A stretch of 43,213 bases of DNA from the NCBI GenBank assembly GCA_003023695.1, contig PXYW01000022.1:1-43213 (forward strand), read 5' to 3'. Under the pieces are notes generated by a model. The model worked only from the letters and a program-made list of their open reading frames with translations. It was not told the origin of the DNA and did no database searches. The DNA is from Sulfobacillus benefaciens (GTDB lineage: Bacteria; Bacillota; Sulfobacillia; Sulfobacillales; Sulfobacillaceae). Shown here piece by piece: positions 27,578 to 36,392 of this stretch; the stretch's first letter is position 1, and each line of letters begins with the position of its first letter. The position numbers and the translations under genes are program-made.

Positions 27578-28356
27578 TGTACCGCCTCTTCCAACACCCT
27601 ATCGGGTGCCATGTGGCCAAACCAAACCATCCAAGCCCAGCGAGCCTGAGAAATAAGCAAGGTCAGCCCATCAATGAGTTGGGCATCCGCATTGGTTTGA
27701 CCCCACCTTAGCAGTGGCGTTAAACGCGGACTATAGACCCAATCTACCACCGTAATTGGTTGAGACAGGGGCGGCAGCTCTAATAAGTCAACCGACTCCT
27801 CGCCGTACTGCCCGAGTGGCGTGGCATTGACAATCACATCGAATTTCCCACCCAAAGCTCCCCAGTCCCAAGGTATCACGGTTGGCCCGGGCCAAACCCT
27901 CTCCGGATGGCGGGCCATAATTGTCACATGATATCCCCGCTCCGCTAAAGCCACCCAACTTGCTCTTGCCACCCCTCCCGAGCCCAAAATTAAGGAGGTT
28001 TTGCCTTCTCCACCAGCAAGTGCTTGAGACAGCGCCAACACATCGGTATTGTCGCCCACCCAACCGGTTCCGTTCCACACTATGGTGTTGGCGGCTTGTG
28101 ATCGGGTGACTCGCTCGCTTTGTTGCACGAGAAGGGGCAAGACCCACTCCTTTAGAGGTCGTGTCAAGTTGGCGCCCATGCCGCCCAATGCGCGAAAAGC
28201 GGATAGCTGGGAAGATAACTGTTGTGGATCAGATTCTATGGGAACGTAGTAATGACCGGGTTTGTCCCTCGCAAATGCGGCATTATGCATACGAGGCGAC
28301 AACGAATGGCCAATCGGAGAGCCAAACACTGCATAAAGGGCAACTTGGGCTTTAAT
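27562..28356 (-). CDS. aroE: shikimate dehydrogenase
   Basis: The enzyme reduces 3-dehydroshikimate with NADPH. Family features are VFGSPIGHSLSPRMHNAAF, the catalytic lysine region GANLTRPLKE, GDNTDVLAL, and the nucleotide loop LILGSGGVARASW. The first ordinary start codon is GTG at 28329, but this begins inside the first beta strand and has no ribosome binding site. AAGGGGGA sits nine bases before an in-frame ATT at 28356, giving IKAQVALYAVFGSPIGHS, which fits the family N-terminus much better. I therefore give 28356 as the probable start (264 residues), with the non-standard ATT as the doubtful point. Confidence 0.88.
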   Translation of the reverse strand: MKAQVALYAVFGSPIGHSLSPRMHNAAFARDKPGHYYVPIESDPQQLSSQLSAFRALGGMGANLTRPLKEWVLPLLVQQSERVTRSQAANTIVWNGTGWVGDNTDVLALSQALAGGEGKTSLILGSGGVARASWVALAERGYHVTIMARHPERVWPGPTVIPWDWGALGGKFDVIVNATPLGQYGEESVDLLELPPLSQPITVVDWVYSPRLTPLLRWGQTNADAQLIDGLTLLISQARWAWMVWFGHMAPDRVLEEAVQWSPL

Positions 28357-28431
28357 AGTGGAGAATCCCCCTTTGCCGTGGCAATCCCGAAAATGCCACC
28401 GTCAAATCCTGAATAACTTTTCCCGAGATTG

Positions 28432-28932
28432 TTAAGAATGGTGCGATAGGTGCCGACGTACCATGCGATGCTCAACCATCCGCACCAAACGGGTGGTCCA
28501 AAATTCTTCGGTGGTCATGGGCCGCACTAAAATTGTAAAAAGTTTCAAGCGGTTGCCACCCAATATATCGGTAAACACCTGGTCGCCGACAACAGCGGTA
28601 TTCCCGTGATGGGTACCCATTTTCCGCATTGCCAATCGAAACGCTCGGCGCCGCGGTTTAGCTGCTTTGGCGATAAAGGATACTCCAATTTTTGTTGCAA
28701 AATCTTCGACCCGCTGCCCCAGATTATTTGACACTATGCACATCTCAATGCCATAGCGACGCACGGTAGCCAGCCAGTCCAGGAGTTCCTGGGGCGCGTC
28801 CGGATGGTTCCAAGCGACCAGCGTGTTGTCCAAATCCATAATCAAGCCGCGATACCCTCTTGTACGTAATACCCCAATATCTAAATCAAATATAGAGGCA
28901 ACGGACAAACGCGGTTGCAATAGATTTAGCAC
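28432..28932 (-). CDS. YqeG-family HAD phosphatase
   Basis: The 166-residue protein belongs to the HAD superfamily, subfamily IIIA (YqeG of B. subtilis). Motif I is IMDLDNTLVAW, motif II IVSNN, the motif III lysine AKAAKPRRRAF, and motif IV VGDQVFTDILGGN. The family probably dephosphorylates phosphatidylglycerophosphate (PgpA/GEP4-type) or a related substrate, but this is not settled for all members. The start is GTG at 28932 with GGAGG seven bases upstream. In B. subtilis yqeG lies directly upstream of aroE-like genes (yqeH-aroE), so the order here is conserved in part. Confidence 0.88.
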   Translation of the reverse strand: MLNLLQPRLSVASIFDLDIGVLRTRGYRGLIMDLDNTLVAWNHPDAPQELLDWLATVRRYGIEMCIVSNNLGQRVEDFATKIGVSFIAKAAKPRRRAFRLAMRKMGTHHGNTAVVGDQVFTDILGGNRLKLFTILVRPMTTEEFWTTRLVRMVEHRMVRRHLSHHS

Positions 28933-28963
28933 AGGGTCCCCTCCTTCCGCTCCAGTGTGTTTA

Positions 28964-28972
28964 ATTATATCA
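28964..28972 (-). promoter_or_regulatory. extended -10 promoter for the yqeG-aro operon
   Basis: On the minus strand TGATATAAT (28972-28964) is a TGn-extended perfect TATAAT, about 31 bases before the GTG of the YqeG gene. The -35 region (GCATCA at 17-bp spacing) is weak. It lies in the divergent gap with sufC. Confidence 0.55.
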
Positions 28973-29052
28973 TGGGATATGCGCGATGATGCGATATAGC
29001 CTAGTTTTTCGCCGCAGTGCAACGGTAATGGTGATATCGCCCGATACTATGG

Positions 29053-29080
29053 TTGACTTTTGCATAGGGTGGGATACACT
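29053..29080 (+). promoter_or_regulatory. sigma-A-type promoter of the suf operon
   Basis: TTGACT (29053-29058) and TACACT (29075-29080) are separated by 16 bp, 56 bp before the sufC ATG. The match is reasonable rather than perfect. I see no clear regulator binding site. Confidence 0.5.
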
Positions 29081-29135
29081 AGTAACAGAAATACTGAGTA
29101 ATTTAGTCAGAAATGATCGGCAAGGGAGGACCCAA

Positions 29136-29906
29136 ATGGCAACACCGGTGTTGGAGATAAAGGATTTGCATGTATCGATTGACGGAACCCCAATTATTAA
29201 CGGATTGACCCTTTCGGTTAAAGGGGGTGAAGTGCACGCAATCATGGGTCCTAACGGAACAGGGAAGACTTCCCTGGCCCAAACATTGATGGGGCATCCA
29301 CATTATACGGTCACATCAGGTCAAGTTTTGTTGGACGGGCAAGACGTTTTAGCCATGAGAACGGATCAGCGCGCCCGCGCCGGTTTGTTTTTGGCCATGC
29401 AGTACCCCAGCGAAATATCCGGTGTTACGACCGCAAACTTTTTACGCACGGCCATTAACTCCTTACGCGCAGCCCAAGAGGAAAAGCCCATCACCCTCAA
29501 GGAATTCCGAGATCGGCTCGATGAGGCCATGCGATTTTTAGAAATGGATCTGCAATTTGCTAACCGTTACTTAAACGAAGGATTTTCCGGCGGCGAAAAG
29601 AAGCGCAACGAGATTTTGCAAATGTTGATGTTGCGTCCACGGATTGCGGTGTTGGACGAAATCGACTCGGGACTTGATATCGACGCGGTTAAAGTGGTTG
29701 CCAAAGGAGTGCATTCTCTCGTCGGGCCGGAATTTGGCGCATTGGTGATTACCCACTACCAAAGAATTTTAGCCTATCTCAAACCGGATGTCGTTCATAT
29801 TATGATGGACGGACGTATTGTAAAGTCCGGCGACAAATCACTGGCAGAAGAATTAGAAACCAAAGGATACGATTGGGTGCGATCAGAGTTTATTCATGAA
29901 GTCTAA
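29136..29906 (+). CDS. sufC: Fe-S cluster assembly ATPase
   Basis: The 256-residue ABC-type ATPase has Walker A GPNGTGKTSL near residue 34, the SufC signature FSGGEKKRNEILQML, Walker B RIAVLDEIDSGLD and the switch histidine in ALVITHYQRIL. It binds SufB and SufD and drives scaffold rearrangement. The ATG at 29136 is preceded by AGGGAGGA; the upstream open frame is not part of the protein. First gene of sufC-D-S-U-B, as in B. subtilis. Confidence 0.96.
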   Translation: MATPVLEIKDLHVSIDGTPIINGLTLSVKGGEVHAIMGPNGTGKTSLAQTLMGHPHYTVTSGQVLLDGQDVLAMRTDQRARAGLFLAMQYPSEISGVTTANFLRTAINSLRAAQEEKPITLKEFRDRLDEAMRFLEMDLQFANRYLNEGFSGGEKKRNEILQMLMLRPRIAVLDEIDSGLDIDAVKVVAKGVHSLVGPEFGALVITHYQRILAYLKPDVVHIMMDGRIVKSGDKSLAEELETKGYDWVRSEFIHEV

Positions 29907-29993
29907 TAAATCTCTGCCTTTAAAATTTTTTATAGAGCCCAGCAACCAGATATCACTGGTTCAACACAGTATTATTCAAAGGAGACGCGTGAG

Positions 29994-31277
29994 ATGGCCC
30001 CGATGGCAAATGCAACCTCAACGGATCAGGTAAGGAAATTTGCTGCTGAGCAATTTGCCGACGAACCTAACTGGCTTCGCGCTCGCCGCAATCGCTTGGT
30101 GGAAGTTTACCTGGCCGCCCCGCTCCCGGTGAGGCAAAGAACCCCTCTGAAAAGTCGCAAACTGGACCAGATTCCTATCGCAACCGTACCTGGCGCCTCT
30201 GACTTGCCCAATGACGTACAGAATTTGTACCAGGTGGCGAATCTTATTACGGTCAACGGACAAACCATGCACATTCATGTGCCTCCCGCTTGGAGAGACC
30301 AAGGCGTCATTTTGCTGTCTATGAAGCAAGCGGTGAACGTTGCGCCCCAATTACTGGAAGAGTATTTAGGCACGGTAGTCAATGACGACGTTGACAAATT
30401 CCAGGCGCTTAATGGCGCTCTATGGCAAAACGGCATCTTTTTATATGTACCAGCGCGGGTCACATTGGACCATCCGATAACGGTTGCGCACTTTGGAAGC
30501 AGCAACGTCTCCAATGTTTTACCACGCAGTTTACTGGTGTTGGATCAAGAAGCCCGGGCCACCATCATTGAACAATACCTGTCCGAGCCGGGGCCAGAGA
30601 GGAGCCTATGGGCCATCGCCACTGAAATCGTGTTAAAAGATGGCGCGCAATTGCAATATGGGGCCATGCAACAATTAGCCGCGACGGCCGAATCTTTTGT
30701 TCGCCGTGGAGCCCAAGTCGGACGGGATGCACACATTTACTGGAATTTGGGAGAGTTTGGCTCCTCTCTCAGTATTGCCGAGCATACGAGCTTGCTTGAA
30801 GCCCCTGGTGGTCAAAGTGACAGCACTACGGTGTTTTTTGGCTCGGGAACCCAGCATCAAGACTATGTTTCGGTAGCGAAACATGTCGCACCGCACACCA
30901 CAAGTCGCATGGTGGCGCGCGGGGTTATGAAAGATGATTCCCGCAGCGTATTTACCGGGGTGACTGAAATTAAAAAAGGCGCCGTAGGAACCGATGGACG
31001 TCAAAAAGAGAAAATTTTAATGTTGTCCGACACTGCGCGGGCCGACGCTATCCCCTCCCTGCTTATCGAAGAAAGTGATGTTTTTGCCGCACACGCAGCC
31101 AGCGCTGGACCTGTAGATGCAGCCGCCATTTTCTATCTTATGAGCCGCGGTCTATCGGAAGCAGAAGCGATTCGTATGGTAGTCCATGGGTTTTTGGCCA
31201 CAGCCATCGACGCAATACCGGTAGACGTGCTGCGTCAGAATGTATGGAATGCGGTGGAAAGGAAGATCGCAGAATGA
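29994..31277 (+). CDS. sufD: Fe-S cluster assembly protein SufD
   Basis: The 427-residue beta-helix protein has the SufBD core with SLSIAEHTSLLEAPGGQSDSTTVFFG, the C-terminal HAASAGPVDAAAIFYLMSRGLSEAEAIRMVVHGF shared with SufB, and a helical N-domain. It forms the SufBC2D scaffold. AAAGGAG lies nine bases before the ATG. It follows sufC by 87 bp, contains no obvious terminator in that gap, and overlaps sufS by four bases (ATGA). Confidence 0.95.
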   Translation: MAPMANATSTDQVRKFAAEQFADEPNWLRARRNRLVEVYLAAPLPVRQRTPLKSRKLDQIPIATVPGASDLPNDVQNLYQVANLITVNGQTMHIHVPPAWRDQGVILLSMKQAVNVAPQLLEEYLGTVVNDDVDKFQALNGALWQNGIFLYVPARVTLDHPITVAHFGSSNVSNVLPRSLLVLDQEARATIIEQYLSEPGPERSLWAIATEIVLKDGAQLQYGAMQQLAATAESFVRRGAQVGRDAHIYWNLGEFGSSLSIAEHTSLLEAPGGQSDSTTVFFGSGTQHQDYVSVAKHVAPHTTSRMVARGVMKDDSRSVFTGVTEIKKGAVGTDGRQKEKILMLSDTARADAIPSLLIEESDVFAAHAASAGPVDAAAIFYLMSRGLSEAEAIRMVVHGFLATAIDAIPVDVLRQNVWNAVERKIAE

Positions 31278-32497
31278 TTGACGCGTTAGTAGATCTAAAA
31301 CGGGACTTTCCCATTTTGTCTCGGCAAATTAATGGTCATCGTCTGGTTTATTTGGATTCTGCGGCCACTAGCCAAAAACCCCAGACCGTGATTGATGCTG
31401 AAATAGACTTCTATACCCGTCATAATGCCAACGTGCTACGAAGCGTTCATACCTTGGCAGAAGAGGCCACCACGCTTTATGCCGATGCGCGGCAAACCGT
31501 AGCCCGCTTCATTCATGCCCGACACGCTGAGGAAGTCGTGTTTACCCGCGGCACCACAGAGAGTTTGAATTTGGTGGCTCGCGGCTGGGGAGATAAATTT
31601 CTCACCGCAGGGGATGAAATCGTGGTGTCCCCGATGGAACATCATTCGAACTTAATCCCATGGCAGCAGGTCGCGTTACGAACCGGGGCCCAGCTCAAGT
31701 TCATAGAATTGACTCCAGATGGGCAAATTACTAGACAGGCGGCCGAAGAGGCCATCGGCCCGCACACGCGCGTTGTTGCACTATCAGCTATTTCAAATGT
31801 TTTAGGTACGATTAATCCCATATCCGACATTGCTGCAATGGCCCATGCGGTTGGTGCCGTCATGGTGGTTGACGGCGCCCAGTCAGTGCCCCATCAGCCA
31901 ACCGACGTCACCACCTTGGGGGCAGATTTTCTCGCGTTTTCCGGCCACAAAATGTGCGGTCCCACTGGAATTGGGGTTTTGTGGGGCAAATTATCACTGC
32001 TCGAGGCGTGCGATCCCGTCATATTTGGTGGAGAAATGATTGCATTTGTTGACCGTGACCATGCAACCTGGGCAGAGGTGCCGGAGAAATTCGAAGGCGG
32101 CACCCCCAACATTGCAGGCGCAGTGGGATTAGCCGCTGCCATTCGTTATTTGGAGGGCGTTGGTATGGATCGCATTTACCAACACAGCATCCGCTTAGGC
32201 GAAGAAGCTTTTCGTCGGCTGAGTCGCATAGAGGGTGTCCAGGTTTATGGCCCGAGCCACCCCCGTAGTGGCCTGGTAGCGTTTAATATTGACCACGTTC
32301 ACCCTCATGATGTGGCTCAAGTGTTTGATGCGCAAGGTGTAGCCATTCGCGCGGGGCATCATTGCGCCCAACCGTTGATGCAATGGCTAGGGGTCGGTTC
32401 CACAGCCCGCGCCAGTTTTTATTTTTACAACACTGATGAAGATTTGGATGCTTTGGGGGACGCCATTTTAGAGACAAAGAGGTATTTTCGGCGATGA
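31274..32497 (+). CDS. sufS: cysteine desulfurase, SufS type
   Basis: The 407-residue PLP enzyme takes sulfur from cysteine for Fe-S clusters. It shows YLDSAATSQKP, the PLP lysine Lys226 in FSGHKMCGP, and the catalytic Cys364 in RAGHHCAQPLMQWLG. The short active-site loop is of the class II (SufS) type that needs SufU as sulfur acceptor, and sufU follows. The ATG overlaps the sufD stop and the gene's own stop overlaps the sufU start (both ATGA). Confidence 0.97.
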   Translation: MIDALVDLKRDFPILSRQINGHRLVYLDSAATSQKPQTVIDAEIDFYTRHNANVLRSVHTLAEEATTLYADARQTVARFIHARHAEEVVFTRGTTESLNLVARGWGDKFLTAGDEIVVSPMEHHSNLIPWQQVALRTGAQLKFIELTPDGQITRQAAEEAIGPHTRVVALSAISNVLGTINPISDIAAMAHAVGAVMVVDGAQSVPHQPTDVTTLGADFLAFSGHKMCGPTGIGVLWGKLSLLEACDPVIFGGEMIAFVDRDHATWAEVPEKFEGGTPNIAGAVGLAAAIRYLEGVGMDRIYQHSIRLGEEAFRRLSRIEGVQVYGPSHPRSGLVAFNIDHVHPHDVAQVFDAQGVAIRAGHHCAQPLMQWLGVGSTARASFYFYNTDEDLDALGDAILETKRYFRR

Positions 32498-32919
32498 ATT
32501 TGGATGATATGTACCGTGACACCATTTTGGACCACAACCAAAATCCCCGCAATCGCGGGCATTTAGACCACGCCACCAAAACTGTAGGGATGTTAAATCC
32601 CACCTGCGGCGATCAAATCGAGTTGGAACTGTTAATCGTCGACGACAAGGTTGCCGACATCCGGTTTGCGGGACAAGGTTGCTCGATTAGCATGGCGTCG
32701 GCATCGATGATGACGGAAGCGGTAAAAGGAAAAACTGTTGAAGAGGCTCTGGCACTGGCGCGAGATTTTAAGGGATTTCTCACCGGTACCCAACCTGTTC
32801 ACGAACTAGGGGACTTAGAAGCGTTGCAAGGAGTTTCCCAGTTTCCCAGTCGAGTCAAATGCGCAACATTAGCACACAATGCTCTAGAAAAAGCGCTGAC
32901 CCATGATGATCAAGGGTAG
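32494..32919 (+). CDS. sufU: SufU zinc-dependent sulfurtransferase
   Basis: The 141-residue protein has the SufU zinc ligands Cys38 and Asp40 (NPTCGD), Cys63 (GQGCSIS) and Cys123 (VKCATLAH). The insertion between the second and third cysteines distinguishes SufU from the IscU scaffold. It accepts persulfide sulfur from SufS. Coupled to sufS by a 4-bp overlap. AAGGAGGGG, the sufB ribosome binding site, follows at 32933. Confidence 0.95.
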   Translation: MNLDDMYRDTILDHNQNPRNRGHLDHATKTVGMLNPTCGDQIELELLIVDDKVADIRFAGQGCSISMASASMMTEAVKGKTVEEALALARDFKGFLTGTQPVHELGDLEALQGVSQFPSRVKCATLAHNALEKALTHDDQG

Positions 32920-32948
32920 TGCCAGTCCAACCTAAGGAGGGGTAGTAA

Positions 32949-34352
32949 GTGGCCACAGACAGACAGTCACTGGTTAGCGAAGAGTACCAATATGGCTTTA
33001 ATGACGGTGATATCGGGGTCCTCAAGTTTAACCGCGGTCTCAGCCGGGGTACGGTAGAAGAAATCTCGCGAATCAAAAAAGAACCAAAGTGGATGCTGGA
33101 TTTTCGCTTGCACGCATTGGACGTATTCTTCAAAAAGCCAATGCCTCGCTGGGGCGGCAACCTGGACACGTTGAATTTCGACGACATTATTTATTACGTG
33201 AAACCCTCGGAAAATCAGGGGCGAACGTGGGATGAAGTGCCACAAGCCATTAAAGATACCTTTGAACGGCTTGGCATTCCAGAAGCCGAACGCAAATTCT
33301 TGGCGGGGGTTTCGGCTCAATATGAGTCGGAAGTGGTGTATCACAGTATTCGAAAGGATTTACAGGAAAAAGGCATTATCTTTACTGATACCGATTCGGC
33401 ACTGAGGGATTATCCGGAAATCCTTAGAGAATATTTCGGCACCATTATCCCCCCTGAAGACAACAAGTTTGCCGCACTGAACTCAGCGGTGTGGTCGGGT
33501 GGCTCATTTGTCTATATTCCCAAAGGCGTTCACTGTGACGTTCCTTTGCAAGCCTATTTCCGTATCAATTCGCAAAACATGGGCCAATTTGAACGCACCT
33601 TGATCATTGCCGAAGAAGGATCGTTTGGCCATTACGTGGAAGGGTGCACCGCGCCCATTTATTCCAGTGAATCCCTGCACTCGGCTGTGGTTGAAATCAT
33701 TGTCAAAGACGATGCCCGCATGCGCTACACGACAGTGCAGAACTGGGCACCTAATGTTTATAATCTGGTGACTAAGCGAGCGGTGGCTTACAAAAATGCC
33801 ACAATGGAATGGGTCGATGGCAACATTGGATCCAAACTAACCATGAAGTATCCTTCGGTCTATCTTTTAGGAGAAGGAGCGCGAGGCATGGTGTTGTCCA
33901 TTGCGGTAGCCGGCAAAGCCCAACATCAGGATACCGGAGCGAAAATGATTCATGCAGCTCGCAATACCACTTCAACGATAGTGTCCAAGTCGATTAGCCA
34001 GCATGGTGGCAAAACCACTTACCGAGGGTTAGTACATTTTGCCCAAGGCGCTGACAACAGCAAATCCAATGTCAAGTGCGACACCCTCATTATGGACGAC
34101 TTGTCTACTTCGGACACCATACCGTATAGTGAGGTGGCTGACAGCAACGTAGAGATGGAACATGAGGCGACGGTAACCAAAGTAAGTGAAGAACAGCTTT
34201 TCTATCTCACCAGTCGAGGACTGTCGGAAGAAGAAGCTACCCGGCTTATCGTTATGGGGTTTATCGAGCCCTTTACCCGGGAATTACCGATGGAATTTGC
34301 GGTGGAGATGAACCGGTTGATCAAGTTTGAAATGGAAGGAGCCATTGGATAA
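32949..34352 (+). CDS. sufB: Fe-S cluster assembly protein SufB
   Basis: The 467-residue beta-helix scaffold shows [81 protein letters not shown] and the C-terminal [34 protein letters not shown], all typical. It assembles the nascent cluster with SufC and SufD. The start is GTG at 32949 after AAGGAGGGG. The Rieske gene begins 1 bp after its stop. Confidence 0.97.
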   Translation: MATDRQSLVSEEYQYGFNDGDIGVLKFNRGLSRGTVEEISRIKKEPKWMLDFRLHALDVFFKKPMPRWGGNLDTLNFDDIIYYVKPSENQGRTWDEVPQAIKDTFERLGIPEAERKFLAGVSAQYESEVVYHSIRKDLQEKGIIFTDTDSALRDYPEILREYFGTIIPPEDNKFAALNSAVWSGGSFVYIPKGVHCDVPLQAYFRINSQNMGQFERTLIIAEEGSFGHYVEGCTAPIYSSESLHSAVVEIIVKDDARMRYTTVQNWAPNVYNLVTKRAVAYKNATMEWVDGNIGSKLTMKYPSVYLLGEGARGMVLSIAVAGKAQHQDTGAKMIHAARNTTSTIVSKSISQHGGKTTYRGLVHFAQGADNSKSNVKCDTLIMDDLSTSDTIPYSEVADSNVEMEHEATVTKVSEEQLFYLTSRGLSEEEATRLIVMGFIEPFTRELPMEFAVEMNRLIKFEMEGAIG

Positions 34353-34353
34353 C

Positions 34354-34662
34354 GTGGCAGAATGGAGACGCGTCGCATCGGTGTCAGAGGTGCAACCAGG
34401 AGCACCGATGCTCGTCGTCGTTGATAACGAGGACATTGCCCTGTTTCGCGTAAACGACGAGATTTTTGCAACAGACGATTTGTGCACTCACGCCGAAGCC
34501 TCATTAGTGGAAGGGGATCAAAACGGTTACCTCATTACTTGTCCCCGACATGGAGGGCAATTCGACATTAGGACAGGAGCTCCCAAGCATTTCCCTGTCT
34601 TTTCACCCATTCGCACCTACCCGGTGCGAATTGACAATGACGACATTTTCATTGCGCTGTAA
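34354..34662 (+). CDS. Rieske [2Fe-2S] ferredoxin at the end of the suf operon
   Basis: The 102-residue soluble protein has the Rieske ligands Cys44/His46 (CTH) and Cys63/His66 (CPRH), followed by GGQFD, like BphF-type dioxygenase ferredoxins and NirD. No oxygenase or reductase is nearby. GTG at 34354 begins one base after the sufB stop, so it is certainly co-transcribed. Comparable Rieske genes occur in suf operons of Actinobacteria, where their role is not established; electron supply to cluster assembly is one guess. A bidirectional hairpin follows. Confidence 0.9.
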   Translation: MAEWRRVASVSEVQPGAPMLVVVDNEDIALFRVNDEIFATDDLCTHAEASLVEGDQNGYLITCPRHGGQFDIRTGAPKHFPVFSPIRTYPVRIDNDDIFIAL

Positions 34663-34666
34663 TGTT

Positions 34667-34695
34667 CATAGCCGGGTTGGCGGAACCCGGCTATG
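34667..34695. terminator. hairpin ending the suf operon and the convergent PLP enzyme gene
   Basis: CATAGCCGGGTT (34667-34678) and AACCCGGCTATG (34684-34695) form a perfect 12-bp stem with a 5-base loop. The minus-strand gene's stop at 34691 lies inside it. The U-tract is short (ATTTCG), but the position between two convergent genes fits a bidirectional terminator. Confidence 0.75.
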
Positions 34696-35884
34696 ATTTC
34701 GTAGCTTGAATAATGTCACGGATCACATCGTCGGGCGATTCCAGTCCCACCGCAATCCGTACAGTACCGTCCGTAATGCCCATCGCTAGCCGTTCTTCTG
34801 GCGTTTGGTTGCGATGCGAGGCAATAACCGGATAGAGGCACAAGGTGTAGACATCTCCTACTGTTGTTGCAGATCCCACTAGTCTCAAATGGTTTATAAA
34901 TTGGTATACCGCCGACCTCCCACCAGGGATGTCTAACGTTACCACCGCGCCTCCCATGACTCCAAAATATTGGCGTGCTAACGGATAGCTCGGATGATCC
35001 GGCAGCAACGGATAATACACCTGATCAAAAAGGCCTGATGATCTGAGCGCTTCCGCAATCTCCAGCGCATTGGCACACTGTCTCTCAAATCGGACACCCA
35101 AGGTCTTTAGTCCACGATGCAGAAGCCAGGCTTCAAACGGGCCCAGGATTGCCCCGCGCAATTTCAAATATTGATGGAGTCGGTCGTGATATCGGCGCCT
35201 GCCCAAAACCACTCCACCCATAGCGTCTCCATGGCCGCCCAAGTATTTGGTGGCACTGTGGACCACCAAATCCGCTCCCCACGTGAGGGGCTCCGCCATT
35301 AATGGCGTGGTAAACGTGTTATCCACAATCACTTGGCAATGATAGTCGCTGGCCAATTTTATCAGTGCCTTGGCATCCAAAACTTTAAGAAGCGGATTTG
35401 AAATGACTTCAAAAATCATGGCGCGGGGATGAAACCGTTCCAGAATGTCCTTCACTCCAGCCAAGTTGGCAAAGTCGACCACCATCGGCTGGACCCCATA
35501 TTGTTGCCAAATCGCGCTCGCCAAGTTTAATGACGCACCATAAAGATCCTGGCTTAAGAGCAACGCATCGCCTGGCTGGAGCCCCACAGCATACAAAGCC
35601 ATATCGATCGCGGACATACCTGAGGCACAGGCCACCCCGGTTTCCGCGCACTCCAACTGGATCATCGCCTGAACGAAGGCTTCCACACTAGGATTGCCAT
35701 GGCGTGCATAGGAGAACCCAGGTATGCTCCCTGCCATTACCTGGTCCAGTAGCTCTGGAGATGCCACTTGATAACTAGTGCTCGGGTAGATAGCCGGAGC
35801 TGTCGCATGGTAAGGTTCGGTCTTTACGACGTCGTTTCCGCCATGCACTAGCAATGTCTCCAAGGCCCAGTCGAATTCAGCCAT
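34691..35884 (-). CDS. trans-sulfuration PLP enzyme (cystathionine gamma-synthase/lyase or methionine gamma-lyase type)
   Basis: The 397-residue enzyme belongs to the Cys/Met metabolism PLP family. The PLP lysine is Lys213 in LVVHSATKYLGGHGDAMGG. YARHGNPSVEAFVQAMIQLE and GMSAIDMALYAVGLQPGD are also family segments, and the C-terminal end TVRIAVGLESPDDVIRDI is complete. Sequence alone does not separate synthase, lyase and methionine gamma-lyase. The start is taken as ATG at 35884 from the family N-terminus; the upstream frame to 35944 is not similar. It lies just downstream of the sigK 3' part, on the same strand, and next to suf, so a role in sulfur amino acid supply is plausible. Confidence 0.9.
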   Translation of the reverse strand: MAEFDWALETLLVHGGNDVVKTEPYHATAPAIYPSTSYQVASPELLDQVMAGSIPGFSYARHGNPSVEAFVQAMIQLECAETGVACASGMSAIDMALYAVGLQPGDALLLSQDLYGASLNLASAIWQQYGVQPMVVDFANLAGVKDILERFHPRAMIFEVISNPLLKVLDAKALIKLASDYHCQVIVDNTFTTPLMAEPLTWGADLVVHSATKYLGGHGDAMGGVVLGRRRYHDRLHQYLKLRGAILGPFEAWLLHRGLKTLGVRFERQCANALEIAEALRSSGLFDQVYYPLLPDHPSYPLARQYFGVMGGAVVTLDIPGGRSAVYQFINHLRLVGSATTVGDVYTLCLYPVIASHRNQTPEERLAMGITDGTVRIAVGLESPDDVIRDIIQATKS

Positions 35885-35965
35885 TATACCCCGCCTTTTC
35901 TTTACAAATGCAGCCCTCCGCCGACAGTGCCCACAATGTATCATAAAGAAGCAAACGCGGCAATC

Positions 35966-36343
35966 CTATCGGCGGCGTGCTCGGTGAGCCCGATCATCAC
36001 TCAACGCGTCCAGGATTTTTTCTACTGCATGTTTTTCAATACGAGATACATAGCTACGAGATATACCCAGTTTTTGGGCAATTTCTCTCTGTGTTAAACG
36101 CTCCGAAAATCCGTTAAGACCAAAACGCAAGTTCAACACTAATTTTTCCTTTGATGTCAGAGTTCTTACAAACTCGGTCACCCATTCCATAATCATGGCT
36201 ACTTCTACGGTATCGGGCACCTCATCCCCTGATGCCAAGACATCCATCAACATGATTTCATTGCCTTCACGGTCGACTCCAATCGGCGTGTAAAGACTAA
36301 CTTCCCGGCTGATTTTTTTCTGATTGCGCAGATGCATCAACAC
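35966..36343 (-). CDS. sigK: sigK, 3' part (regions 3-4 of sigma-K), separated by the element
   Basis: The 125-residue piece reads VLMHLRNQKKISREVSLYTPIG, then the linker and sigma region 4 with the HTH LTQREIAQKLGISRSYVSRIEKHAVEKI. It corresponds to SpoIIIC of B. subtilis, the C-terminal part of sigma-K. The GTG at 36343 is an internal valine codon of the rejoined gene, not a true start: there is no ribosome binding site, and the frame continues upstream into the element. After excision, codon GAG at 41498-41496 is followed directly by this GTG, giving RCIENEVLMHLRNQKK, against RCIENEILMHLR in B. subtilis as I recall it. In vegetative DNA this half is silent. See the 5' part at 41421-41846. 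Confidence 0.95.
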   Translation of the reverse strand: MLMHLRNQKKISREVSLYTPIGVDREGNEIMLMDVLASGDEVPDTVEVAMIMEWVTEFVRTLTSKEKLVLNLRFGLNGFSERLTQREIAQKLGISRSYVSRIEKHAVEKILDALSDDRAHRARRR

Positions 36344-36348
36344 CTCAT
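36331..36348. other. left attachment site of the sigK-interrupting element
   Basis: It holds a GATGCATC palindrome (36331-36338), five spacer bases and the core CTCAT (36344-36348). The same palindrome and core occur, in mirror order, at 41496-41512. The chromosome side is to the left; everything right of the core belongs to the element. Confidence 0.85.
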
Positions 36349-36392
36349 GTATAGTGACTGATCCGTGCGGAAAAATGTGCCATATAAGCGGT

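Noticed and set aside
35966-36343. The sigK halves as simple decay or a sequencing artefact
   Set aside because: Both halves are intact up to the exact join, share a core and symmetric arms, and rejoin in frame at the known skin position, with a matching recombinase between them.
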